Assembly: GCA_934090735.1 (NCBI GenBank)
Contig: CAKOJR010000009.1
Span: forward strand, 1-22,172
Reading direction: 5' to 3'
DNA length: 22,172 nt
From: an uncultured Bacilli bacterium
GTDB lineage: Bacteria; Bacillota_I; Bacilli_A; RF39; UBA660
Shown here in pieces: positions 1 to 6,494 of this stretch (positions within the stretch are counted from its first letter, which is position 1; each line of letters opens with the position of its first letter). The position numbers were made by a program, and so were the translations under genes. The notes under the pieces are model-generated. The model was not told the DNA's origin. It did no database searches and saw only the letters and a program-made list of their open reading frames with translations.

Positions 1-861
1 GCAATTATTTCTGTAAGTGATAATGGTTCATCAACTGGTATTTTAAAGAAAGAATTAAATATTCCAGCAATAGGGGATATTGGAACTGTTATGACTAGTA
101 TGGCTAATACTAATGATGATGTTAAGAAACTACTTAAATATAGATTTAAAAACGGGAGCTTAGAAAATCACGCAGTAAAAAACTTTTTATTAGCAGCAAT
201 GTATGATATTAAAGGGAATTTAACTGATGCTATTGAAGTATTATGTAATTTGTTAGATATTAAAGGAACTATTTTACCAATAAGTGATGATGTTATTGAA
301 ATTGTTGGACATTATGATGATGGTAAAAAGATTGTTGGTGAAGAACAGATAACTAAGAATGGTGAACCAATTAAAGAACTTACTTATAATAAAAAGATTA
401 AGGTAAATAAAAAGGTATTTACAGCGATAGATGAAGCAGATCTTATAATATTTAGTCCTGGTTCATTATATACAAGTGTACTTCCTCATTTAATTATTCC
501 ATCAGTTGCTGAAAGAATAAATAATAGTAAAGCTAAGACTATGTATGTTTGTAATTTATTTACTCAGCCAGGTGAAACTGATGATTTTGGAGTTTCTGAT
601 CACTTAAGAGTTTTAGAGAAGTATGTTAGAGTAGATGCAGTAGTAGCTAATAGTGCTAAGCTTCCTAAAAAGGAACTTAAGAATTATATGACTAAAGAAC
701 AAAAGGATCAGGTTAAGTTAGATACAAGAAAGATTAAAGAAATGAATGTGGAACTTATTTCTGATGATATATATACTTTAGAAGATAATATTATAAGACA
801 TGATGCCTTAAAGACGGCTTATTTGATATTCTCATATTTAATGAGGAGTGATAATAAATGA
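1..861 (+). CDS. yvcK: YvcK/GlmR gluconeogenesis factor, CofD-like (5' truncated)
   Basis: The gene runs off the left edge: the frame is open from base 1 and reads SVSDNGSSTGILKKELNIPAIGDIGT, the expected early part of YvcK proteins (a variant of the usual DDGGSSG...GDI stretch). About 20-25 N-terminal residues, including the glycine-rich GGGTG nucleotide loop, lie outside the window, leaving 287 codons. Further family marks are FSPGSLYTSVLPHLI and the C-terminal HDALKTAY. YvcK binds UDP-sugars and is needed for cell-wall precursor balance on gluconeogenic carbon sources. Its stop overlaps the whiA start (ATGA), so the two are translationally coupled, as in the usual rapZ-yvcK-whiA cluster. 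An internal ATG at 91 is not the true start because homology continues upstream. Confidence 0.93.
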   Translation, partial: AIISVSDNGSSTGILKKELNIPAIGDIGTVMTSMANTNDDVKKLLKYRFKNGSLENHAVKNFLLAAMYDIKGNLTDAIEVLCNLLDIKGTILPISDDVIEIVGHYDDGKKIVGEEQITKNGEPIKELTYNKKIKVNKKVFTAIDEADLIIFSPGSLYTSVLPHLIIPSVAERINNSKAKTMYVCNLFTQPGETDDFGVSDHLRVLEKYVRVDAVVANSAKLPKKELKNYMTKEQKDQVKLDTRKIKEMNVELISDDIYTLEDNIIRHDALKTAYLIFSYLMRSDNK

Positions 862-1766
862 CATTTACTACTCAAATAAAAGAAGAAATTACTAAAGAAG
901 ATACAAACAGTATTGAAGATTTAACTTCTCTTTGTGCCTATTTAAAATTTAATGCGACTTTAGAAGAAGATAAAATGATGGTTATGGTAGTTAATGCTTC
1001 TGTAGCTAGATGGATATTTAAGCTATTAAAAACTAATTATAATGTGTTAATTAAGCTTACAACTAGAACTATGAAAAGGTTTAAAGCAAGAAATCTTTAT
1101 ATTTTAGAAGTTAAGGAAAAGTTAGATTTGATTTATAAAGATATAGATAATATTTTTAAAGAGATAAATATTTCTAGTGATGAAGAGAAGAAAGCATTCT
1201 TAAAGGGAATGTTTCTGGCATGCGGAAGTATTAATGATCCTAAGAAGAATCAATATCATTTAGAGTTTTTAGTAAAAGAGGAAGATGATGCTAAATTAAT
1301 AGATAATCTTCTTAATGGGTTAAAGATTAAAAGTAAGATTCTAAAAAGAGATAGAGAGTACATGGTATATGTAAAATCTAGCGAGAATATTTCTGATTTT
1401 ATTAAGTATTTAGGAGCCTTTAATGCATTATTTTATTTTGAAGATATAAGAATATATAAAGATCATAAAAATATGGTTAATAGGTTAAATAATTGTGAGC
1501 AAGCTAATGTTGAAAGAACTTTAAAGTCTAGCAAAGTAGTGTTAGATAATATTAAATATTTAGAGGATAATGACTTATTAATGCTTTTAGATGAGAGAAG
1601 TAAAGAGATAATTCTTTATAAGAAAAAATATCCAGATACTAGTTTAGGAGAACTTGCTGATATTATTACGATGGAGACCAATAAATCTATAACTAAGTCA
1701 GGTATTAATCATCATTTTAGAAAGATTAATGCTTTAGTAAAGAAAGCAATAGAAAACCACGAATAG
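858..1766 (+). CDS. whiA: DNA-binding protein WhiA
   Basis: The 302-residue product has the normal WhiA length and layout. It opens with MTFTTQIKEEITKE, continues with a LAGLIDADG-like core (FLKGMFLACGSINDP near residues 115-130) and ends in a helix-turn-helix with the signature SLGELADIITMETNKSITKSG followed by INHHFRKI (about residues 263-292). WhiA is a sporulation regulator in Streptomyces and acts in division and chromosome segregation in Firmicutes. The start overlaps the yvcK stop. A hairpin that begins inside the last codons serves as terminator. Identification is firm; its regulon in this organism cannot be read from the sequence. Confidence 0.95.
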   Translation: MTFTTQIKEEITKEDTNSIEDLTSLCAYLKFNATLEEDKMMVMVVNASVARWIFKLLKTNYNVLIKLTTRTMKRFKARNLYILEVKEKLDLIYKDIDNIFKEINISSDEEKKAFLKGMFLACGSINDPKKNQYHLEFLVKEEDDAKLIDNLLNGLKIKSKILKRDREYMVYVKSSENISDFIKYLGAFNALFYFEDIRIYKDHKNMVNRLNNCEQANVERTLKSSKVVLDNIKYLEDNDLLMLLDERSKEIILYKKKYPDTSLGELADIITMETNKSITKSGINHHFRKINALVKKAIENHE

Positions 1767-1777
1767 GTGGTTTTTAT
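1753..1777 (+). terminator. Terminator of yvcK-whiA
   Basis: AAACCAC (1754-1760) pairs with GTGGTTT (1767-1773), and a T-rich tail follows. The whiA stop codon TAG at 1764-1766 sits in the loop. Confidence 0.8.
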
Positions 1778-1778
1778 A

Positions 1779-1807
1779 TTGAAAAAAAGTTTGCAATATT
1801 TTATAAT
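1779..1807 (+). promoter_or_regulatory. Sigma-A-type promoter for the first surface protein
   Basis: TTGAAA (1779-1784), a 17-bp spacer and TATAAT (1802-1807) lie directly after the whiA terminator. An AGGATAGGTG ribosome site precedes the ATG at 1834. Confidence 0.6.
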
Positions 1808-1833
1808 TAATCATAGAGGATAGGTGCAATATA

Positions 1834-3402
1834 ATGGATGAATTAGAGAAGAATAAAAATAAAAGAAAAATTTATATTAGTTTACTTGTTTCTGTTATTT
1901 GTATAATTGGAGTATCTTATGCATTTTTTGTATTATATTTAAGGCAAAGTGATAATAATGCAGTTACGGCTTTAACTTGTTTTAATACAACACTTACTGA
2001 AGAAAATAGTGCAATAAATTTAACGGATGAGTATCCAATAACAGACGAAGATGGATTAAAAAAGACACCTTTTACATTTAAAATTACTAATAACTGTAAT
2101 AACTATGTAAAAGCATATATAACATTAGATCCTTTAAAGGAAGGTACTTCTAATTATATTTTAAGTAAATATATGAAAGTGAATTTATCTACTAAAGGCT
2201 CAACCGATGGTACATCTCTTATAATTGGAACACAAAATACTAAAGTACTTGATAATAAACATAACGGATATATTATTAAAGAAGTTGGATTAAATAAAAA
2301 CGAAAGCAAAGAATTTGATTTAAGACTATGGATAGATTATGATACTACTAAAGAGCAAGCTGCAGGCATGACGTATTTAAGTCAGGTTGTTATTGTTACC
2401 GAGCCAGGTAAACCAACATTTGCAGAGACTATACTAGCAAATAATGAAGTAAAGGCACCAATAACTACACCAGGAGCAGCAATATCTACTGCAAGCGAGG
2501 CTTTACTAGCAAGTGCAGAAGATGATTATGGAACTTCTTATTACTTTAGAGGTGCTGTAACAAATAATTATGTAGAATTTGCAAATAAATGCTGGAGAAT
2601 AGTAAGAGTTGGCGGAGATGGCTCAGTAAAACTTATCTTACATAACGATAATACTGCTGGTGCTGCTAATCCTTGTGATCTAGCAAATAATAGTACTAGT
2701 GCAGCATTTGCTAGATACTCTGGTGCTACATATGGAAGTGCATTTAATTTAAGTTATAATGATAATGCTTATGTAGGATTTAAATATGGAACACCAGGTT
2801 CTAGTACATATGAAGCTACACATGCAAATACAAATAATAGTACAATACTAACAAATTTAGAAACTTGGTATACAAACAATTTAAAAACTTATGCTGATGC
2901 AATAGCTGATACTGTATGGTGTAATGATAAAACAAGTGTAACAGATACAACGTTTAACCCTTATGGTTACAGTAATGTCAATGGTTTAGGATATGGTATT
3001 AATAAAACATATTATGGTGCTACACAAAGATTAGTAAGTACAAGTAATATTGTTGGTGGCACTGGTCCAAGTTTAAAATGTAATGGAGAATTAAGCAAAA
3101 TAACATCAAAAGTAGGATTAATAACTGCTGATGAATTAGCTTATGCAGGATATGCTTATGGATTACAAAATACTACAACATATTTACAAGAAAATGCTAC
3201 AGATACTTATTGGTGGTCTTTGTCTCCTAACTACTTCTATGGCAACAACGCTGACGTTTGGATCGTGCGCGGCAGCAATGGCTACTTCGGCAGCCACTTC
3301 GTGAACAATCCCCTCGCGGTTCGTCCTTCGATTTCTCTTAAGTCGACGACCAACGTAACCGGTGATGGAACCAGTAGTTCACCATTCATAATAAATATGT
3401 AA
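1834..3402 (+). CDS. SipW-signal-type surface protein with DGR-like hypervariable C-terminus
   Basis: A 522-residue exported protein. Residues 13-35 form one hydrophobic segment ending SYAFF, resembling the SipW-dependent signals of TasA/camelysin-type proteins, followed by a beta-rich region of about 150 residues. From about residue 225 comes a domain shared with the paralogue at 12772-14307, with SAEDDYGTSYYFRG and NNYVEFANKCWRIVR nearly identical. The tail YWWSLSP...LAVRPSISL (about 458-500) has the W-rich, RPxISL-ending form of C-type-lectin-like domains diversified by retroelements. From about 3230 the DNA switches from AT-rich codons to a run of NNC codons and about 56% GC. I infer a displayed ligand-binding protein; the ligand is unknown. 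The frame is intact to a normal stop. Confidence 0.82.
   Translation: MDELEKNKNKRKIYISLLVSVICIIGVSYAFFVLYLRQSDNNAVTALTCFNTTLTEENSAINLTDEYPITDEDGLKKTPFTFKITNNCNNYVKAYITLDPLKEGTSNYILSKYMKVNLSTKGSTDGTSLIIGTQNTKVLDNKHNGYIIKEVGLNKNESKEFDLRLWIDYDTTKEQAAGMTYLSQVVIVTEPGKPTFAETILANNEVKAPITTPGAAISTASEALLASAEDDYGTSYYFRGAVTNNYVEFANKCWRIVRVGGDGSVKLILHNDNTAGAANPCDLANNSTSAAFARYSGATYGSAFNLSYNDNAYVGFKYGTPGSSTYEATHANTNNSTILTNLETWYTNNLKTYADAIADTVWCNDKTSVTDTTFNPYGYSNVNGLGYGINKTYYGATQRLVSTSNIVGGTGPSLKCNGELSKITSKVGLITADELAYAGYAYGLQNTTTYLQENATDTYWWSLSPNYFYGNNADVWIVRGSNGYFGSHFVNNPLAVRPSISLKSTTNVTGDGTSSSPFIINM
2509..2607 (+). repeat. 99-bp segment shared with second surface gene (copy 1)
   Basis: Aligned by eye with 13432-13530, this segment matches at 93 of 99 positions. 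The flanks diverge much more. It encodes the ASAEDDYGTSYYFRG to WRIVR block common to both proteins. Confidence 0.85.
3209..3345 (+). other. Putative DGR variable region (VR)
   Basis: This stretch encodes YWWSLSP through AVRPSISL. GC in 3241-3360 is 67/120, against 38/120 in the preceding 120 bases. About 20 of the 31 or so codons from 3232 are NNC (AAC, TAC, TTC, GGC, GAC, ATC, CGC, AGC, CAC, CTC), as expected when AAC codons of a template repeat are mutated at their adenines. The boundaries are approximate because no template repeat is present in the window to align with. Confidence 0.7.
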
Positions 3403-3444
3403 ACAAGGCGAGAAATTAAAAGGTCGAAATCGTCAGTCGCAGAT

Positions 3445-3481
3445 GCCTTTGAGAAACCCTTCGAGGGACAAACAGACAGGC
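3445..3481. repeat. Nested inverted repeat 1 after the VR
   Basis: GCC (3445-3447) pairs with GGC (3479-3481), TTTG (3448-3451) with CAAA (3469-3472), and CCCT (3457-3460) with AGGG (3464-3467) around a TCG loop. Small internal loops separate the stems. Confidence 0.55.
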
Positions 3482-3523
3482 GAGATAGATAAAAAATAAA
3501 AGTAATGGGTTTTGGACGTGTGC

Positions 3524-3574
3524 GTGGCAAGCGCGCATGCGGATTCTCCTTTTGGAGCAATACGCGCTTGTCAC
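3524..3574. repeat. Nested inverted repeat 2 after the VR (12-bp outer stem)
   Basis: GTGGCAAGCGCG (3524-3535) pairs with CGCGCTTGTCAC (3563-3574) with one G-T pair. Inside it, CTCC (3546-3549) pairs with GGAG (3554-3557) across a TTTT loop. It is more GC-rich than any other hairpin in the window and lacks a following T-run, so it is not a standard terminator. Confidence 0.65.
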
Positions 3575-3746
3575 ATCCAGATATGGCTTTTGCGAGTATT
3601 TATACACGCGAAAGCCCGCTGGTTTTCAACATTTGTAGTGTCTATGATTTTTCTTGGTTTTCTACAGTGTGTGGGGTGTTTGATGTTGATGGTATTAAAT
3701 TTTAGTTTTTGTGAGTGTTTGACAAACAAAAGCAGTTTTGAAATAT

Positions 3747-3880
3747 AATGGTTCTATAAAAAATGGTTCTATAAAATCTGGTGTGAAGTAAAAAACTAAA
3801 AAATAGAACGCGAAAAAATAAAAAACTATAAAAAGTAGTGTGAAGTGAACTACAAAAAACTATAAAAAATAGTGTGAAGT
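3747..3880. repeat. Cluster of short direct repeats
   Basis: A perfect 15-bp tandem duplication (AATGGTTCTATAAAA at 3747-3761 and 3762-3776) is followed by GTGTGAAGT at 3781, 3838 and 3872. The last two are each preceded by AAAAAACTATAAAAA, giving two near-identical units 34 bp apart. No function is evident. Confidence 0.7.
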
Positions 3881-3881
3881 T

Positions 3882-3908
3882 AGAGGTCAGAAAATAACCT
3901 CTTTTTTC
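3882..3908 (+). terminator. Possible terminator
   Basis: AGAGGT (3882-3887) pairs with ACCTCT (3897-3902), followed by a T-run. It may end the transcript of the surface protein gene nearly 500 bp upstream. Confidence 0.5.
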
Positions 3909-3951
3909 ATGAAATAATATATACTTAAATTGTGATATTTAAAGAGGAAAA

Positions 3952-4124
3952 ATGAAAGAATATTATATGTTATAAATATTAATATAAAACATTAAATTTA
4001 TATTTGAAGATGGAAAATTAAATGAAATTTCAGTTGTTCGGAATTTCCGAACAACTGAAAATGATATTGAAATATATACTAATTGTGTTAAAAATAATGA
4101 GTTATCCACCACTTTTACTACTTA
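3952..4124 (+). pseudogene. Remnant of a RhuM-family gene
   Basis: An ATG at 3952 with an AAAGAGGA ribosome site opens a reading frame that stops after seven codons. Just downstream, an open stretch from about 3987 to a TAG at 4122-4124 encodes NIKFIFEDGKLNEISVVRNF followed by RTTENDIEI. This resembles the N-terminal part of virulence RhuM-family proteins (HIKNIFEEGEL...SVVRNFRTTA). The rest of the gene is missing. RhuM-like genes are common in accessory islands, often near restriction or nuclease genes. The match is from memory of the motif and covers only about 30 residues. Confidence 0.5.
4028..4060. repeat. 33-bp perfect palindrome
   Basis: TTTCAGTTGTTCGGAA (4028-4043) and TTCCGAACAACTGAAA (4045-4060) are exact reverse complements around one T. 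It coincides with the SVVRNFRTTE codons of the RhuM-like remnant, so it could be a coding palindrome, an operator, or a hairpin. Confidence 0.9.
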
Positions 4125-4147
4125 GACACCCAAAAGTGGCCGATAAC
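4083..4147. repeat. Imperfect 16-bp inverted repeat
   Basis: GTTATCCACCACTTTT matches the reverse complement of AAAAGTGGCCGATAAC at 14 of 16 positions, around a spacer of roughly 15 bp. It lies just after the RhuM-like remnant. It could be a decayed operator or the end of a small mobile sequence. Confidence 0.5.
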
Positions 4148-4177
4148 TTAGCTATAATTTATTATTTATAAATATTT

Positions 4178-4215
4178 GAACTATACCTTGGTGTGTAGTT
4201 CTTTTTTTCTTTTTT
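4178..4215 (+). terminator. Terminator or attenuator in front of spoIVA
   Basis: GAACTATAC (4178-4186) pairs with GTGTAGTTC (4193-4201) with one G-T pair, followed by T7, C, T7. It ends about 33 bp before the spoIVA start. It could insulate spoIVA from upstream transcription, or lie in its leader. Confidence 0.7.
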
Positions 4216-4247
4216 TGGAATATGTTTATTTTGAAAGGGAAGGCAAA

Positions 4248-5726
4248 ATGGAAAAGAAAGAGATTATAAGTAGCATCTCGACTTGGGGTGGCGGTGAGAT
4301 ATATCTTGGAGTTGTAGGTGCTGTTAGAACTGGTAAGTCAACATTTATTAAAAAGGTTATTGAGACACTTGTTATTCCGAATATAACTGATGAATCTGAA
4401 AGGAAAAGATGCTTAGATGAGGTTCCTCAGTCTGCTGGTGGTAAGACAATTATGACTACAGAACCAAAGTTTGTTCCTAGTACAGGTGCTACAATTAAGA
4501 TTGATGAGTTTGAAAGTAAGATTAAGCTTATTGATTGTGTAGGTTATGTTATTAAGACTAGTAATGGATATGAGGATGAACTAGGAAATCCAAGACTTGT
4601 TAAAACTCCTTGGTTTACGGAAGAGATACCTTTTATTGAGGCTGCTGAAATAGGTACGGAGAAGGTTATTAAGGATCATTCTACTATTGGGATAGTTGTT
4701 ACTACTGATGGATCTATTGGTGACTTTACTAGAGGCGAGTATATGGAGGCTGAGGAGAAGGTTGTTACAGAACTTAAGATGATTAATAAACCATTTATTA
4801 TAGTTCTTAATACAACTCATCCAGATGATAAGGATACAATTCGTTTAGCTAGTAATATTAGTGATAATTATGGTGTACCAGTTATGCCAATTAATGTTGA
4901 TAAGATGACTGAGAAGGATATGTATGATATTTTAAAGAAAGCATTGTATGAATTCCCAGTTGTTGATGTTGAAATAAATGTTCCTTCATGGATTCATATT
5001 TTACCTGATACTAATGAGATTAAAAAACATTATCTAGATAAGATTAGGGAGAGCATGATGAGTATTAGTAAACTTAAGGATGTAGATAGGATTATAGACT
5101 TTTATAAAGATAGTGAATATATTTCTAAGGCTTACATTAGTAATGTAGATACTTCTAGGGGTATTGTTACTCTTAATTTAGATTCTGATGATAGTTTATA
5201 TGAAAGCGTGCTTAAAGATGTTTTAGGTGGTATTACAATAAATAAGAGTAGTTTACTTAAAGTGTTTATGGAGTATAGTGAGAATAAGGATGAGACTAGT
5301 AGTATTAAAAGTGCGCTTAAGATGGCGAAGAGTACTGGTTATGGTATAGTTTATCCAACTCTTAATGATATGAAGTTATCTACGCCAGAGATTATTAAAC
5401 AAGGATCTCGTTATGGAGTTAAGTTAAAAGCTGTGGCTTCATCTATTCATTTAATGAAAGTTGATGTGGAAAGCACGTTTGAGCCGATTATTGGTACAGA
5501 GATGCAAAGTAAAGAACTTATTAATTATATTATGAAAGATTATGAAACAGATCCATCAAGTATCTGGAAGAGTGAGATATTTGGTAGAAGTTTAGATGTG
5601 ATTGTTAAAGAGGGAATTCAGGCTAAGTTATCAATGATGCCAGAAGCTACTAGATACAAGTTATCTAATACAGTTACTAAAATAGTAAACAAGGGTTCGA
5701 ATAATTTAATAGCAATTGTCTTATAA
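4248..5726 (+). CDS. spoIVA: Stage IV sporulation protein A (spore coat basement ATPase)
   Basis: The 492-residue product matches the length of B. subtilis SpoIVA. It begins MEKKEIISSISTWGGGEIYLG, has a Walker A loop GAVRTGKST at residues 24-32, and then EVPQSAGGKTIMTTEPKFVP and KLIDCVGYV, all hallmark SpoIVA sequence. The hydrophobic end NNLIAIVL corresponds to the C-terminus that docks on the forespore membrane through SpoVM. SpoIVA polymerises using ATP to form the platform for coat assembly. An in-frame ATG at 4176 lies before a terminator hairpin and has no ribosome site; the ATG at 4248 follows GGGAAGG. The last 53 bp recur at 7536-7588, flanking an inserted cassette. Confidence 0.96.
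   Translation: MEKKEIISSISTWGGGEIYLGVVGAVRTGKSTFIKKVIETLVIPNITDESERKRCLDEVPQSAGGKTIMTTEPKFVPSTGATIKIDEFESKIKLIDCVGYVIKTSNGYEDELGNPRLVKTPWFTEEIPFIEAAEIGTEKVIKDHSTIGIVVTTDGSIGDFTRGEYMEAEEKVVTELKMINKPFIIVLNTTHPDDKDTIRLASNISDNYGVPVMPINVDKMTEKDMYDILKKALYEFPVVDVEINVPSWIHILPDTNEIKKHYLDKIRESMMSISKLKDVDRIIDFYKDSEYISKAYISNVDTSRGIVTLNLDSDDSLYESVLKDVLGGITINKSSLLKVFMEYSENKDETSSIKSALKMAKSTGYGIVYPTLNDMKLSTPEIIKQGSRYGVKLKAVASSIHLMKVDVESTFEPIIGTEMQSKELINYIMKDYETDPSSIWKSEIFGRSLDVIVKEGIQAKLSMMPEATRYKLSNTVTKIVNKGSNNLIAIVL
5673..5725 (+). repeat. 53-bp direct repeat, left copy (spoIVA 3' end)
   Basis: This is identical to 7536-7588 except for A at 5714 versus G at 7577 (52/53). It encodes VTKIVNKGSNNLIAIVL and contains the inverted repeat TTACTA-AAA-TAGTAA near its left end. 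It marks the left edge of the AbiEi/YhcG cassette. Confidence 0.95.
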
Positions 5727-5741
5727 TAAAGGAGAGTTCGG

Positions 5742-5764
5742 GAGATTCATATGAATCTCTTTTT
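5742..5764 (+). terminator. Terminator after spoIVA left copy
   Basis: GAGATTC (5742-5748), loop ATAT, GAATCTC (5753-5759), then T5. It lies inside the inserted interval and so would now end spoIVA transcription. Confidence 0.85.
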
Positions 5765-5837
5765 AATGTGTAGAATATTCTTTACTTTTGTACGGCATAA
5801 TATTATAATGTATGTACAAAAAGCAGAGGTGATAAGA

Positions 5838-6425
5838 ATGAATAGTGAAGAAAAATTAAAAGAATTTTTAAAGAATAATCATGGTTATATTACTACGGAA
5901 GATTTATTAAATATTGGTATAAAAAAATCATCAATTCATAATTTTGTTGATAATAATATTATAGAAAGGGTAAGTCATGGATTATACATTGATAGTATGA
6001 ATATAGCCGATGAATACTATATTTTACAGAAAAAATATCCTTTGGTAGTTTTTTCATATAATACAGCATTATATATTTTAAATTTAACAAATAGAACACC
6101 AAATATAATTGACATAACTGTGCCTAGAAAAAAAGCTGTAAGGGGAGCTTATAATATTCACTGGGTATCTGATAATTATTATAATATAGGTATAATTGAC
6201 GCGGTAAGTCCATTTGGAAATCCAATTAAAATTTATAATGCTGAAAGATGCATTTGTGATATGTTAAGAAATAATGATGAGTTTGATTTAGAACTTAAAA
6301 ATAGAGTTTTAAATTATTACTGGACTAGCAAGGAGAAGAATATAGATTTATTACTTGAATATGCAAAAATATTTAATATATATGATAAGGTTAATACAAT
6401 AGTTGAGGTAATGATGGGATGGTAA
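5838..6425 (+). CDS. AbiEi-family type IV antitoxin / transcriptional regulator
   Basis: From the ATG at 5838 (ribosome site AGAGGTGAT) the product is 195 residues; an upstream in-frame ATG at 5751 lies inside the spoIVA terminator. The N-terminal winged helix NHGYITTEDLLNIGIKKSSI followed by NNIIERVSHGLYI (about residues 14-53) and the core YPLVVFSYNTALYILNLTNR with TPNIIDITVP fit AbiEi (COG5340) antitoxins. AbiEi normally represses its own operon and neutralises the AbiEii nucleotidyltransferase toxin encoded just downstream. No AbiEii is present: the next gene, 69 bp on, is a YhcG-type nuclease. It may be an orphan regulator or part of an unusual pair. Confidence 0.85.
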   Translation: MNSEEKLKEFLKNNHGYITTEDLLNIGIKKSSIHNFVDNNIIERVSHGLYIDSMNIADEYYILQKKYPLVVFSYNTALYILNLTNRTPNIIDITVPRKKAVRGAYNIHWVSDNYYNIGIIDAVSPFGNPIKIYNAERCICDMLRNNDEFDLELKNRVLNYYWTSKEKNIDLLLEYAKIFNIYDKVNTIVEVMMGW

Positions 6426-6494
6426 TTAGATATTTTTGTCTTTAAATTTATTTCATGCAAAAATATAACTAATTTATTTAAGACGGAGGTTTAT

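Larger units (their letters stand above)
3403..3744. other. Gene-free GC-rich structured region downstream of the VR
   Basis: I see no credible gene here. GC over 3421-3600 is 85/180 (47%), falling back to genome-like AT after about 3640. Two imperfect nested hairpins stand out, at 3445-3481 and 3524-3574. ORFs in three frames cover parts of it, but none has a ribosome site or a recognisable product. It may be the recognition or landing zone of a DGR, or leftover retroelement DNA. Confidence 0.5.

Noticed and set aside
3282..3607. Minus-strand ORFs across the VR and hairpin region
   Set aside because: They are antisense to the GC-rich tail and repeats, lack ribosome sites and resemble no family; their openness follows from the local composition.
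3505..3748. Plus-strand ORFs of 66 and 78 codons after the VR
   Set aside because: They run through the inverted repeats in two overlapping frames with no ribosome site and no recognisable product; not an Avd-like protein.
3747..3880. CRISPR-like array
   Set aside because: Units are few and irregular, the spacing is too short and the sequence between copies is low-complexity A/T; no cas gene in the window.
4176..4247. 24-residue N-terminal extension of SpoIVA
   Set aside because: The upstream ATG lies in a terminator hairpin, has no ribosome site, and the protein from 4248 has exactly the family length and start.
5690..5712. tRNA T-loop-like sequence (GGGTTCGAA) suggesting a tRNA att site
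   Set aside because: It lies in spoIVA codons for KGSNN, with no acceptor or anticodon stem around it; the repeat is explained by the spoIVA end.
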